Shown here piece by piece: positions 23,328 through 35,164 of a DNA stretch of 64,000 bases (position 1 is the first letter of the stretch; every line of letters starts with the position of its first letter). A program made the translations under genes and the position numbers. Under the pieces are notes generated by a model. It was not told where the DNA came from and made no database searches. It worked only from the letters and a program-made list of their open reading frames with translations. Source of the stretch: Pseudopyrenochaeta lycopersici (taxonomy: Eukaryota > Ascomycota > Dothideomycetes > Pleosporales > Pseudopyrenochaetaceae); NCBI GenBank assembly GCA_003313425.1, contig NHZP01000024.1, positions 744,001-808,000 on the forward strand, read 5' to 3'.

Positions 23328-24638
23328 ATGTCGATTGATATCAACTGGGACACACTCACCGGCGGTGCAGACGGCTCCGCTCGCGCAGAGACAATACGCG
23401 CCTTCATCCATGACAGATTCCAGCAGGTGACGCTGCCGCGGTTTATTCGCTCCGTCCATGTCCACTCATTCGACTTCGGAAGCGTACCGCCGGAAATTGA
23501 GATCAAAGATATTTGCGACCCGCTACCGGATTTCTACGAGGAGGACGAGGATTATCCGGATGAAATCGAGACCGAGAACGAGGCAGACGGCTCAGAGCTC
23601 CAGGACAGCCAACGCGTCCCTGGCAACCCCTCCAGTCGGCCGCCCAAAGAGCAGCGATCGAGAGACCCTGGGAGGGACGCGACGCACACAGAAAAGCATA
23701 ATTCAAATCGCTCACGATTAGTGTCTCATGTCACTCCGAAGCCGCCCACTACTCGAACCTGGTTAGCTCCTACTGAGCAGCTAGTTAGCCCTTTCTTGCC
23801 TGGAGCCTCTACACCAGGCATTCCCGGTGGCACTTCCAATATCAACTACTTCCATCTCCCTCTAAGTGCAGGTCTCTCTGGTGCTACGACGCCTCTTGCC
23901 GCAGTGGCTGGCGCACAGCTGCAAGGCTGGCTTGACAACCCTTATGGCCGCCCATCCACACCAACCAACATGCGTCTACGCCACGCCGCATCAGTGAACT
24001 CACTGACGCTAACACCACAATCAAACCCAGACCCCAGCACTCGACCTTCTTCACGACACCAGCACGACCAAGACAGGAGAAGATCCCTTGCTGAATCAGA
24101 TGATGCTTCCTCTCAGCACAGCTACGACAGAACGCCACCCGCGTCACCACACCGCATGCGGGAGAAGAGTCCCGATGATATCCAAATCGTAGCACATGTG
24201 CAGTATTCTGGAGATGTCAAAATGTCACTAACTGCAGAAATTCTCCTTGACTATCCCATGCCAAGTTTCGTTGGCATTCCACTAAAGTTGAATATTACCG
24301 GCATCACCTTTGACGGCGTTGCGATCCTGGCGTACATCAAGAAACGGGCGCATTTCTGCTTCCTATCTCCTGATGACGCAGATGCACTAGTCGGTAGCGA
24401 CAACGGCTTCAACGGCCTCCAATCGGACTCGCAAGGCCAGACACCACGCCCAGTACAGCGACCACAAATCGGAGGTCTGCTGGAGAACATCAAAGTAGAA
24501 AGTGAGATTGGAGGTCAAGGCAGTGGTAAGCAAGTCTTGAAGAACGTTGGGAAGGTTGAGTCGTTTGTTCTGGAGCAGGTAAGGCGCATCTTCGAGGACG
24601 AGTTTGTCTACCCTAGTTTTTGGACATTCCTCGTCTAG
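23328..24638 (+). CDS. mdm12: Mdm12, ERMES complex subunit (SMP domain)
   Basis: Mdm12 is the cytosolic bridging subunit of the ER-mitochondria encounter structure (Mdm10/12/34, Mmm1), which moves phospholipids between the ER and the outer mitochondrial membrane. It is a single exon of 436 residues. The N-terminus MSIDINWDTL is the characteristic Mdm12 start. The split SMP domain is visible: the N-terminal half at about 1-65 (IRAFIHDRFQQVTLPRFI, VHSFDFGSVPPEIEIKDI, DPLPDFYEE), then a long low-complexity insert (about 70-285), and the C-terminal half at about 288-436 (IQIVAHVQYSGDVKMSLTAE, PMPSFVGIPLKLNITGI, VESFVLEQVRRIFEDE, ending YPSFWTFLV). The insert length is typical for filamentous fungi. 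Confidence 0.96.
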   Translation: MSIDINWDTLTGGADGSARAETIRAFIHDRFQQVTLPRFIRSVHVHSFDFGSVPPEIEIKDICDPLPDFYEEDEDYPDEIETENEADGSELQDSQRVPGNPSSRPPKEQRSRDPGRDATHTEKHNSNRSRLVSHVTPKPPTTRTWLAPTEQLVSPFLPGASTPGIPGGTSNINYFHLPLSAGLSGATTPLAAVAGAQLQGWLDNPYGRPSTPTNMRLRHAASVNSLTLTPQSNPDPSTRPSSRHQHDQDRRRSLAESDDASSQHSYDRTPPASPHRMREKSPDDIQIVAHVQYSGDVKMSLTAEILLDYPMPSFVGIPLKLNITGITFDGVAILAYIKKRAHFCFLSPDDADALVGSDNGFNGLQSDSQGQTPRPVQRPQIGGLLENIKVESEIGGQGSGKQVLKNVGKVESFVLEQVRRIFEDEFVYPSFWTFLV

Positions 24639-27231
24639 GCAATGGGCAAAAAACGGACACGTGTGCAGCGAAAAGCATTGCCGATTTTTCCTAATGGCAT
24701 ACGCTACACGGTCGAGAGCGGAATGCCACATTTCTCACCACGTAGCAATGCGACAGTCAGGGATGGCTTTGTTCGCCGCAAGCGAGTTAAATAAGGCGAT
24801 TGGTCCAACACAGCAGATGTCACTTTTCCATTGTGGAGCTTGTACATGGCTGTCAAAATGCAAGCACGCGTTTTGGGAGCTACACAACGCAGCCATCTCC
24901 ACTTCTTGAGCGACGGTTACAGCGCAGGGCGGGTGTCTCACGAGCAGCACGGTACCTTTGTGGTAAGTGTTTCCCATGGTCAACGCAAGGGTTACACGGA
25001 GGGTTTCCAGGAAACGTGGTTTGGCGCCCTGCCATTCGCGGGTACGCGCAGAAGCGACGAGGCACAGAATTCTGACAGCGGGAGTGACAGAATCAGACCA
25101 CGTCTGTAGCACTCGACAACGAGTACAATGGCCGCCTCAACCTGTTGATGCAAGTGTCACGCCCCTGCCAAAATCACCTCCCCGTCTCGGCATCGGGTCC
25201 CTTGGGAGAAGTGACAGGGTTTGTCTGGTCGGTTGTGTAGCATCAACTAGCGCATATGAGCTATATCATCACTCAACGTCTTGTCAGGTGCGCGGCCGAT
25301 CTTTGCGTCATGCCCGTATTTTCCCGTTTCCATCTGAATGGCGCTGGCTGATTAAACCCCTTGCAGGCATATAGGAATGCATTTGACCGTGGCGATACGT
25401 TTGGAGATCAGACCCGCTCACCGATGACTACACATATGCTACTGACCATTCAGAATGTTGATGCACGACAGATTAAGGCCAACAGATTCATGCAGAGCTC
25501 TCAATCTGCTCAAATGGTCGCAACAAGCCGGCCGTTACGTGTACCTCAATGGCAAGCCGCGCAAGGACAGAGACATCAAATGTGATTGCGCAATACGATG
25601 TACATCCAGATGAACTATATACCTTCATCAAGAAAGGAGGGGAAGCGATGTCGATATACCAGCCCAACAAATGTGTTCTATTCTTGGAGTATGGAGCGAT
25701 AGAGTTTTGGGATCCTGGGTGACAACCATGTTCTAGTGTTCTCGGGCAATATCTAACCTTCCACGGTTATTATCACATATAGGTTGTTGGGGTATACTAG
25801 CCGGCCTGGACCGGCAAGGCTGGCCTCCACTATATGTCTTGCAGCCCAAGGCATGCCTCCCTGGTCTAGCTATGATATCGCTCGAATCTCGCCAGACAGG
25901 TTGCCATCTGTGATGTCCGCAATGGCCAATGCTTGGTACGAGCGGTAGAGGACAAAAAGGAAGGTACATAGCGCGTTTCATAGTGCGATGACAGACTGCT
26001 GCTGGAGAAAGAACCTAGTATCAGCCATCTGGGCAACATGGATAGCTTGAAGTTGGAGAAAAAAAAAATCAATGTGTCACCACCTTGCAAGCGAGCAGAG
26101 CATGGGTTCTTCGATGCCGCCAAATCTGCCACGGATGTGACTGTCTAACTTTCGAGACGGATGACAATCGCAAACACCCCCTTTTTGAATAGATCGACGA
26201 CTACTTGCACTTTTGACGCTGGGGCTGTGTGCGTGTTTTTCTTTAGTACATATGCCATCGTTCATTGCGACTTTGGACGCGCAAAGAGGTGTAGCATCGG
26301 CAATGCCACTGTATAAGCATGTAGGAAAGGAAGGCTGCAGCATCAAGTCCAGATCTGAGGTACACTACCACGTAGCGAATGGAAGGTGTAGAAATAGCAG
26401 CATGAGCTATCAAGAAGCCTTCCATTTGAAGGAAAATGGAGATGGTGTAGAAGTCTTTGCATGTATGTAGAGTAAGTAGTATTGTGGTATCTCGATGACG
26501 TGAGGTTGAAAATATGTACCTACCTAGCATGCTCCTTAGCCCTTCAACACAATGGATTAACATGGATCTGGATAATTCGGAATGGCGTAGGATGGTTTTG
26601 CATGTGTGCTTGTGTGGAGAAAGTATACTTAGTGAGGACTAAAAGTTAGCGTATGGGCGGCTAATGTTCACGACGTTCTCGAACCACATTCATGCATGGC
26701 CCAGCTTGCGAAAATCAATCTTTGCCCATCAAGAGTAAGTAACGCCAGTGGTGATGACTCTAGTATCGTAGGTAGGAGTTTCCAATGTGCTGCAGAGGTA
26801 GATTGCATGGATACAGAATACGACATCCAGCCCTTTGCCGCTCGTTGACATGTGAAAAACACGCGTTCCAGGGTCCAAACAAACACGCGTCGGCCGGTGG
26901 AGTGATATCGCTCTTGAGAACATGCAGTAATAGACGAAAGGAGCACGCTACTGCTCAAGCATCTAAGAGAAAGTTTGTCGAGTACCAATGCTCGACGGCC
27001 ATCCTGGATCGAGCAATCGCACCCCTCGAACAAGGCCCATGCTGTAAATCACCCCTCCATAGGCTACGTCAGCTTGGCACTGCCCCGCGATCAGAGCAAG
27101 CTGAAACACGCACTAACAACATCAACACACCCGAAACCTCCCCTTACCTTCCTTTCTACCTAAATACAATCCTATTTTGTATTCCCCTTTCTTCAATCAC
27201 ATACTAGAGAGCACCAACAGCAGTGCACACG
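24639..27231. other. Intergenic, 2.6 kb, no gene seen
   Basis: Flank between mdm12 and het-C. Overlapping frames around 24735-25112 read on both strands without motif support. A short poly-A run lies near 26060. Nothing else is recognised; the right end must hold the het-C promoter. Confidence 0.45.
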
Positions 27232-30200
27232 ATGCCGCCGAAGCTCCAGATCAGCGATATCTGGCTGCCATGCCTTGTCCTGCTCATGTTTTGGGCCCGG
27301 CCCACGGCGGCTTTTGGCGCGGGCAATATTGCGAGCTTGAGCTCCATTGAGGGGCAGAACTGGCGTCATGGAGATATCGAAGACACGCTGCTTACCCTGC
27401 TTATCAGCAGCCGGACCGGTAAGAAGTTTAGCAAGATGGACGTGAAGCGTGTTTATTTTGGAAATTGGCTGCGCGACTACTCGCAAGCCGTCGATGTTGG
27501 CACCGTCAAGATGGTGTCTGCTGAGGCCATCCGCATCCTGCTCTGGGTCTTGGGCTTCATGTCCTTTGGCTACGGCACCAAGGAATTCGAAGTCACCCGA
27601 GACCGACTCGGCTGCTACAGGCCAGAGGAGCACATTGACAACCCCAAGGCAAGTTTCGAGAAGTGTGTGCAGAGAGTAATAGAGACTGACTTGACTAGGA
27701 CTACGCCGACAACCTCGATGCCCGCGACTACGACCGCCGCCTACGAGCTCCCGTTGACGAGAGACGCGAGCTAAGTGTCGATGAACGAACCGGCTTGAAG
27801 AATTACATCGCCTCAGAGGACTTGGGCATCACAACATCGGCTGGCATGGTCCGCGACCTACTCCGGCGTTGCATCGACCTTGGTCGCCGCTCTGGTGGAC
27901 GTGGCCCAGACTTCCACGAAGCTCTTCGTCTCCTCGGAACCGCGACTCACTGCTTGGAGGACTACTCCGCACACTCAAACTATACTGAGCTTGTCCTCAT
28001 CGAACTTGGTGCCACAGATGTCTTCCCACACGTTGGTCGTCGCGCTCGCTTCCATGTTCAGGATGCTCGCAAGGAGGTGTACCCAATCGTCACTGGAACT
28101 TTTGGTGGAGTCGACTTCCTGCACTCCGTTTGCGGTGAGATCACTGATAAGGCCACCCAGTCTGAGCTGCAAGAGCTTGAAGGCGCCATCTCCAACGCTG
28201 ATAGAACTAAGAACAAGAGCAAGATCAAAGATCTCCTCAGCCAGCTTCCAGAGGGTATCTTTGGTGGCAAGGACGAGGCCGGAAAAGCTGATGAGCTCGA
28301 GCAAAATGCCAATGCGGCCGCCATGGGCAACCTGCGAGTTACCCCCAAGGAGCCTGAGGCCTTTACCCAGCAGATCGGTCAGCTAGTCAAAGAGATCTAC
28401 CCCATCATGGAGTTCCATGACGAGATCTTCCAGTCCATTTCCGAATTCATCGAGAAGATTCCAATCCTTCCCGAATTGATGGAAGAGATCCAAAACCAGG
28501 TCACCATTTTCGTCTTCAGCCTGCTCGCGCCCTACGTCTTGCCTATCCTCTCTCAAGTCAAGACCGAGCTCGAGACAGGCTCATCTGAAGTCATTGCAAG
28601 CTCTCGTGACAAGCAGCACATCGTTTTCAACGATGACAACTCCACCGACCCTACGCACAGTATGCTTTCCAAGGACCACTTCTCCAACATTCTGAACGAA
28701 CCAGCGGGCCGAATTGCCTCTACTGTCCTAAGTTGGGCTGTCCCACAAATTGTCAAATGCTGGGACGGTGAAGCAGATCCCGAGCAGACAATCGATCGCA
28801 TTATCAATGGTGTGTTCCACCATCCTGCCTGTGTTCGCGCATCTCGAGACCAGGAGGTCGTCCGGGGTCGTCAGCTCATGTTTGATACTGTACGACAGTG
28901 GTGGGAAAGCCAGCGCGATCAGAGGGACTTGATCAGGAAGCTTAGTCGCGAGGGAGTGCGAAATGGCGAGAACCACAAGCCGGGCCAGCATGATAAGGGC
29001 CATGGCTGCGGTAAGCCCTTGGGGATGGCCAACAACTTGCCTGGCGGCTCCGGAGGCAGGAGCGGCGGCAACCAACAAATCCAGCAGGCTAGTGATCAGG
29101 CCGGCAAACTTGTGGGTGAAGCTGTGGGAGGTGGCGCCTTAGGTGGTCTCGTTGGAGGTCTCGTTGGCGGTATTGGCGGCTCTCTTCTTGGAGATGCTTT
29201 CGGTGGAGACGAGAAAAAGTCTAGGAAGCAGGAGAGCTATGGTCATGACGGCTCCTATACCCAGTCCTACACCGAAACCGGCCGCCATGAAGCGTCCTCA
29301 TACGGAGACTCCAGCCGTGTCGGCCAGGCCCAATACCAGCAGACCCAATACCCCGGTGGTGGACGCCGTGAAGAATATGCTCGTCAGGAGAGAGATGAGC
29401 GTGGCGATTCGTACAGCTACCAGCAAAAGGTCGAGACCTCGAGCTATAGTGGTTCGGGCGGATACGAGCGCCGCGAGGAGCGTCGCGTTCAGCACGGCGA
29501 CGAGTGGCGGTCTGAGGAGAAGCGTGAAGGATTTGATCGCTCTGGACAATACTATTCCGAAGAGAAAGAGTTCGTACATGTCTCCATTAGTACGGATTAT
29601 TTGCTAACAGCTTGTCAGACGACGCGGTAAGTCCAAGAAGTACTCTGAAGACGAAGATTCCAACGATTCCGGCGGCGACGACTCGTATGAGAAGCGCCAG
29701 AAGAAGGAACGCAAGAAGCGCGAAAAGGAAGAGAAGAAGCGTAACAAATACAAGAAGCACGGTAGCGGAGGTGAAGACTCGGATGACGATGCTGACAAGC
29801 GTCGTTCAGGTTCCGGCGAGCACAGGCGCCGTTCAAGGTCTCGCGAGCAAGAGTATCGTCGCAAGAAGAGCAAGAGCCCGTCGCCAAAACGTCACTCGGG
29901 AGGCTACTCGCACGCGAGCGGAGGCTACGGCGAGGAAAGGAGGTACGGTGAAGAGAGTTCGGGATACGGCGGCCGTCGTCAAGAAGAATCCGGATATGGC
30001 AGTCGTGAAGAGTCTTCTGGATATGGACGCCAGGAGGAGTCTGGCTATGGTCGTCGCCAGCAAGAGAGCTCAGGATATGGACGCCAAGAGTACGTTGGGG
30101 AATATCAGGGCTATGGTCGTCAAGACTACGGTCATCAGCAGTCTTCGAGATATGTCGCTGACTCTTACAGCTCTGGTGGATACGGTGGTGGTCGCCAAGA

Positions 30201-30396
30201 AGGCTTCGAATACGGAGGCGAACGCCCCGAGCAGGCTTACGGTGCCCAGGGCGTCCCTGGAGGATTTGGCGAAGAGTCCGGGGGATATGGCCGTCGTCGT
30301 GACGACGACGAGGACGAGGATGGTAGGCGTAGGCACCAAGGGTATGGCGGTGGCTCCAGTGGGTACGGGGATGAGGGATATGGAAGGAGGTACTAA
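27232..30396 (+). CDS. het-c: Het-C heterokaryon incompatibility protein homologue
   Basis: Homologue of Neurospora crassa het-c (named hch in Podospora, where het-c is an unrelated lipid-transfer gene). Three exons, 27232-27648, 27699-29569 and 29619-30396, give 1021 residues. The first intron is GC-AG (GCAAGT..ACTAG); the second starts GTTCGT. Features: signal peptide in the first ~27 residues (LPCLVLLMFWARPTAAFGAG), then the HET-C domain with SLSSIEGQNWRHGDIED, VYFGNWLRDYSQA, LGTATHCLEDYSAHSNY and VFPHVGRRARFHV, reading to about residue 600. Next come a Gly-rich hydrophobic stretch (LGGLVGGLVGGIGG) and a long Tyr/Gly/Arg/Ser tail with charged K/E/D repeats and SGYGR-type repeats. In Neurospora allelic differences in het-c drive vegetative incompatibility with a HET-domain partner (pin-c). 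A start three codons earlier (27223) is possible. Whether this copy determines incompatibility cannot be read from one allele. Confidence 0.93.
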
Positions 30397-31527
30397 GATG
30401 GCCTGGCTGTCTTGCCCCCGACGTTTGCACGGTGCGTGGAGTACATTGATGGCCTTGCCCTAATGCACGAGACAAGTTGTTTGGTGCATGTGCGGGCAGT
30501 GCTTTATGACTGATGAACACGAACATCATCCTTATATACTGGCAGTATACCTATGAAAAGTTTTCCTTATAGCTGACTTCCCTGTATTGACATGTGAGGT
30601 GATTCTCGAGATTTTTCACCACTTGAGTCTGATGATGCTTGAGAGCTGCAGGTTCGGATTCCTGGCTTCCACAAGATCTGAAGCTCAACATGAGACGGCG
30701 TGTTATTCAGAATTGGAGGTTTCTTGTCGTGTGAAGGGTATACAGCTTTGGGATATCGTTGTCAGGGGTCGAACGAAAAGACGGGGAACATGCATCCATG
30801 TTTTTTTGGAAGGCCTTCGTCAAATCGAGACAGCTTTGCTATTTGTTTGTTAAAGAGAGACTGCACTTTTAGTAGGCAAGGTATCTTGTTCGAAACTACT
30901 TGCTCTGGTTCAACTGGTCTCTTAATCTTTATACTGATCAAAGTGAATGTCTGCATGAAAAGACTTGCCTTACTACGCTTGCACAATTCGCCAATTTGAA
31001 CGGAAAGCCTCATTTATCTCCTCACTGTATGATTCTTTTGTTAGATTCGATCACAGCAATAACAACAGAGGCATACAGGTTGCTTCTCCCCTCCTATCAA
31101 ATATCAATCATGTAGATTATCTAAGATGAAACACGGATTGCCAAGCCAGCGCGACCGTTTTAGACATCCGACGCGGCATCAGGATCTCCACATGCTGAAG
31201 CTGTGTTTCCTTGTCTATCCATGTTCAGATGGGGCGGCACGGTGATTTACTTGATACTGCCCGCAGCTATAGCAAGTGCTATTACGGCTCGTCCCGCGAA
31301 CGTAATCTACGGCCGGTGAGGGCAGGTATGAGAATGGGGTTGCGAAGCGATACTGCCCTGCAGAGGCGATTGATTTCGTTGACATTCGTTACGTCTTGTT
31401 CGATCTTTTGATTCCTTGTTTGGGGTGTCTTGTCACTCGATTTCCACATTCGTTTTTGGCATCTGCTTTTGGACACTTGTTTGAACGCTCTTTTGGAAAC
31501 TTTCTGACACCAATTTCTAACGCGAAT
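30397..31527. other. Intergenic, 1.1 kb, no gene seen
   Basis: 3' flank of het-C and promoter side of the DUF1996 gene. Only short frames are present and no repeats are evident. Confidence 0.45.
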
Positions 31528-32752
31528 ATGTTGTTCATACCCAATATCCTCTTGCTGTTGCCCACAGTCCATGCTGCTAGTCAAGCTCTCCGCTTCTCGT
31601 GCTCGCAACTTGTAGTCGAGCGCCTGGATCCGATTGTTTCCCCAGGCCAGCTGCAATCGACTCATCTGCATCAAATCACTGGTGGAAATGCCTTCAACGC
31701 GACTATGGATCCAGTCGATGATCCTTCAGAGTACTCGACTTGCTCAACATGTGCCTTTCCCGAGGACAAGAGTAACTACTGGACTCCTGTAATGTTCTTT
31801 CGTGCGAGAAACGGCACGTTCAAGCGTGTGCCTATCAAGCCGAATGTGGGATTCGACGGGGCGAATGGCGGCATGACAGTGTATTATCAAGCCGCGTTCG
31901 ATGGGAATCCTGTGGCGAAGGGGCAGGTGACAGCCTTCAAGAAGGGATTTAGAATGGTCACTGGTGCGTTAATAATCTCTACTCCCAACGGTTCTCGATG
32001 AGCAGATACACAAACTAACCGCCTCGTGCTGATAGGGAGCCCGCTGTCCAAAACTGCAGCTCAAGTCAAGGGCAATCGCGGCCAGCTCAGCTTCACATGC
32101 TTGCAAACTATGAGCACCCGCGACAATCAAACGCCCACCTTCCCAACAGCGCCGTGCCCGGCTGGGATCATGGTGAACGTCAACTTTCCCAATTGCTGGG
32201 ATGGCGTAAATCTGGATAGTCCGGATCACAAAAGCCACGTCTCTTAGTGAGTAATAGCTCTTGAGGTCAATTTGAACCTGGCCAAAAGCTGACACATGAT
32301 TACAGTCTAAGTCTCAAGGACACCCCTTGTCCGGCGAGTCATCCCGTGAAAATTCCACGACTCCTTATTGAGACAGTCTGGGATACATCAGCGTTCAACG
32401 ACAAGAGCATCTGGCCCGAGGATGGGAGCCAACCGTTTGTGTGGTCCTTTGGTGACAAGTGCGTACAGAAGCCATGCTTATGCTTGGTCTTCAATATACT
32501 CGTCTTGCTTTTAAGTTTGCGTATGGCTGACTTTGGAGTAGAACTGGTTACGGTAACCACGGCGATTATGTCTTTGGATGGGAAGGGGATGCTTTGCAAA
32601 GAGCTATGGACACTAATTGCATTAACATGAAGTGTCCAACGCTCAAGTCGCAGACCATTGCCACAGGCAATAAGTGTGGGCAGCAGCAGAAAGTAAAGGA
32701 GGAGATTGATGGATGGCTCACGCAGTTGCCTGGCACCAATCCGGTGCAGTAA
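31528..32752 (+). CDS. Secreted DUF1996-domain protein
   Basis: Four exons, 31528-31963, 32036-32246, 32306-32458 and 32542-32752, give 336 residues; the introns (72, 59 and 83 bases) have canonical ends. A signal peptide (MLFIPNILLLLPTVHAASQ) is followed by the DUF1996 signature: LRFSCSQLVVERLDPIVSPG, HLHQITGGNAFNATM, YWTPVMFFRARNGTF, then CWDGVNLDSPDHKSHVSY, and WSFGDKTGYGNHGDYVFGW, the last assembled across exon junctions. The His-rich HLHQ and the conserved Asp/Trp residues suggest a fold with a metal or glycan site, but the activity of this fungal secreted family is unknown. Unlike many relatives it has no WSC carbohydrate-binding domain; the C-terminus ends soon after the core. Confidence 0.88.
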
Positions 32753-33344
32753 GAGTTTATAATGTGACCTCGGTGCGGTTGAAGATCAAGGTGCAGTGAT
32801 AAGATTATCTCAGGAAATAAAGGGGCTACGAAGAAGGTAGATGCAGGAGAAAGAGTAGAGAAACCTATCATATCTTTACGCAAGGGACTATCACCCTGCA
32901 TTAATTCTGATATTCAAATTCTTCATGTATCTACGCAGTCAACAAAACTTCAAGCAGATAGGAGAAGGCTGAAGGCTTCCGAAGGATAGGCAAGGTTTGG
33001 AGGCAAGTTAAAAGCAATGTCCTTATTAGTGGAGGATTATACGAGACATTCCACTTTCCTAGCACAGGACGCGGTTAACGCTGCCTGAGTCCGTTCTAAC
33101 GCCACTCAGACTGAGCTTTTGATAGTTCTCTTGCGAACCAGAGAGAGAAGCTGCGCTGCACTCAGCTTGGAAGGTGCTCTTCACGCGGCGGGGCCAACCA
33201 TACCAGATGCGGGGTAGTCGTACATCAATCTGACTCCCCATATCAGGTCTGCCTACGAAGTCTACCTATATAAGCTTGTACAACCCAGGACCTGCTCACA
33301 AGCTTTTACAAGCTTTAAAGCCAACTGGCCTGGCAATCAAAGTC
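32753..33344. other. Intergenic with TATA box
   Basis: 3' flank of the DUF1996 gene and promoter of the peptidase gene. TATATAAG at 33267-33274 lies about 70 bases before the next start codon and is the likely core promoter element. Confidence 0.5.
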
Positions 33345-34516
33345 ATGACTCAAGCACCTCAGGTCTCAGGCCACCAGCACGAAGACGCTTGGGATCAGAA
33401 TTGGCTTAGGGTAGATGAGACCCACGAGCTATACTATCAGCAGTATGGAAGAAAGGATGGCAAAGCTTGTAAGTTTTAGCTATCATATCTTCAATAGATT
33501 TAGCTCAATATTCTGTCTCATTGAGAAGGAACTAGGTTGACGGCTTTCTAGTAATCTACCTTCACGGTGGTCCTGGCGGCCGTTGCACCAAAGCCAACAC
33601 CGTATTCTTCAAACCAGAACAATACCGTGTGGTCCTACTCGATCAACGAGGCTGTGGTCTCTCACGTCCAAATGCCAACACGACCAATAACACGACTTGG
33701 CATCTGGTATCCGACATCGAAGCATTACGCAAACACCTCCAAATCGAGAAGTGGCACTTGGTGTTTGGCGGCTCCTGGGGTTCCACCTTAGCTCTTGCCT
33801 ATGCACAAACACATCCTGAGAGCGTAGGAAGTCTAGTTCTGCGAGGCATCTTCACAGTCCGTGATCTTGAGCTGAATTGGACGCTGGTTCCAGGCGGCGC
33901 TGCAATGCTATACCCTGATGCATATGAGGAGTTCCTTGAATTCCTCCCCAAGGAAGAGCGTGCTGATCATGTAGCATCATATCATAAGCGCCTTATGTCT
34001 GATGATACGTCCATCAGTCACCCTGCAGCACGAGCGTGGAACAAGTGGGAGATATCCATTAGCACATTGTATCCGAACGTTGCAGGCTTGAAGAGCTTGG
34101 ATGATCCAGTATTTCTGCTGGCGCATGCGAGGATGGAATCGCACTACTTTCAAAACAAAGCGTGGCTAGAGGATGGGCAATTGCTGAAGAAGGAGAATAT
34201 CGATAAAATCCGGAATATTCCTGGTAAGTTACCGAGTTCTAGGACGAAAGGGGAGACGAAATCGGGGCTGACGAGGATATAGCAACGATTGTGCAGGGGA
34301 GGTACGATGTTGTCTGCCCACCTATCACGGCGTGGGAACTGCATAAGGCGTGGCCAGAGTCCAAGCTACACTGGACTCCTGACGCTGGGCACAGTGCTAT
34401 GGTAGGTTGAAGTGGCTTTGTTTGATGCGTGGAAAAGGCTAACCCTGATGCAGGAACCGGGCACACTGAAGAAATTGATGGAGACCTGTGAAGAGTATGC
34501 AAACTTGTCTGTGTAG
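33345..34516 (+). CDS. Proline iminopeptidase (alpha/beta-hydrolase, family S33)
   Basis: Cytosolic aminopeptidase releasing N-terminal proline. Four exons, 33345-33468, 33552-34223, 34283-34401 and 34454-34516, give 325 residues, near the usual size. Motifs: LRVDETHELYYQQYG at the start; the oxyanion segment LIYLHGGPGG; VVLLDQRGCGLSRP, diagnostic of the family; the nucleophile elbow GGSWGS; the acid in IVQGRYDVVCPP; and the His in DAGHSAM immediately before the last intron. There is no signal peptide. Introns (83, 59 and 52 bases) are all canonical, and the frame is kept only with this set. An in-frame ATG upstream (33276 region) lies at the TATA box and is unlikely to be used. Confidence 0.9.
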
Positions 34517-35164
34517 AGTTACCAGATACACAGTAATACTTTGTGTATGGATTTGGTAAAGCAGTTACAATTTAACGTATGCAAAAGACTTTCGATCGTT
34601 TTGTTTCACAATTTTCTAGTATGTAAGCCTTCTTCCCTTGCGCTGCACAAGCTCTGGTTCAATGCTTTCCTACAAAGTCTTGGACATCTAATAGCCCACG
34701 TATGTTCTTGTATCATCCCGATCACACGCAGCTACATTCATAAATAGTGGCCAACACACTGATACTTACCCTTCGAGCCAATGCATCAGCTACTTAATGA
34801 GACTACATCCAGCTGCATCCTTAGCAGCCAGCACCCATGGGCCCTGCATCTTGAGGATCAGACAATCTAGGTCGGACGCTCTAAGAACCATAGCAATTCC
34901 GCGTTCTGAAGAGGAATCTGGTCTTTCATCCATAACCTATAGTTTGTACTGATAGATTTGAGACGTCAGGCGCGGTACTCTAGGACGGGAATCTAGACAA
35001 CAATGATATGCGAGGTAATTACATCGTTGCAGGTTCTGGAAGGTGTGGTCCGAGCGCCGGAAAGCGTAACCAACGGCGCACCTTCCGACGAACCTGAGTA
35101 AACAAACATTGGACGAAGGCCACACCACCGTCAGTGCCCGCAACACGCAAGCGCAACGACCGCA
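34517..35164. other. Intergenic, 0.65 kb
   Basis: 3' flank of the iminopeptidase gene and 5' flank of the coiled-coil gene. Nothing distinct is seen. Confidence 0.45.

Noticed and set aside
29615..30529. Minus-strand frame of 304 codons and plus-strand off-frame reading over the het-C tail
   Set aside because: Shadows of the repetitive, purine-rich het-C 3' exon.
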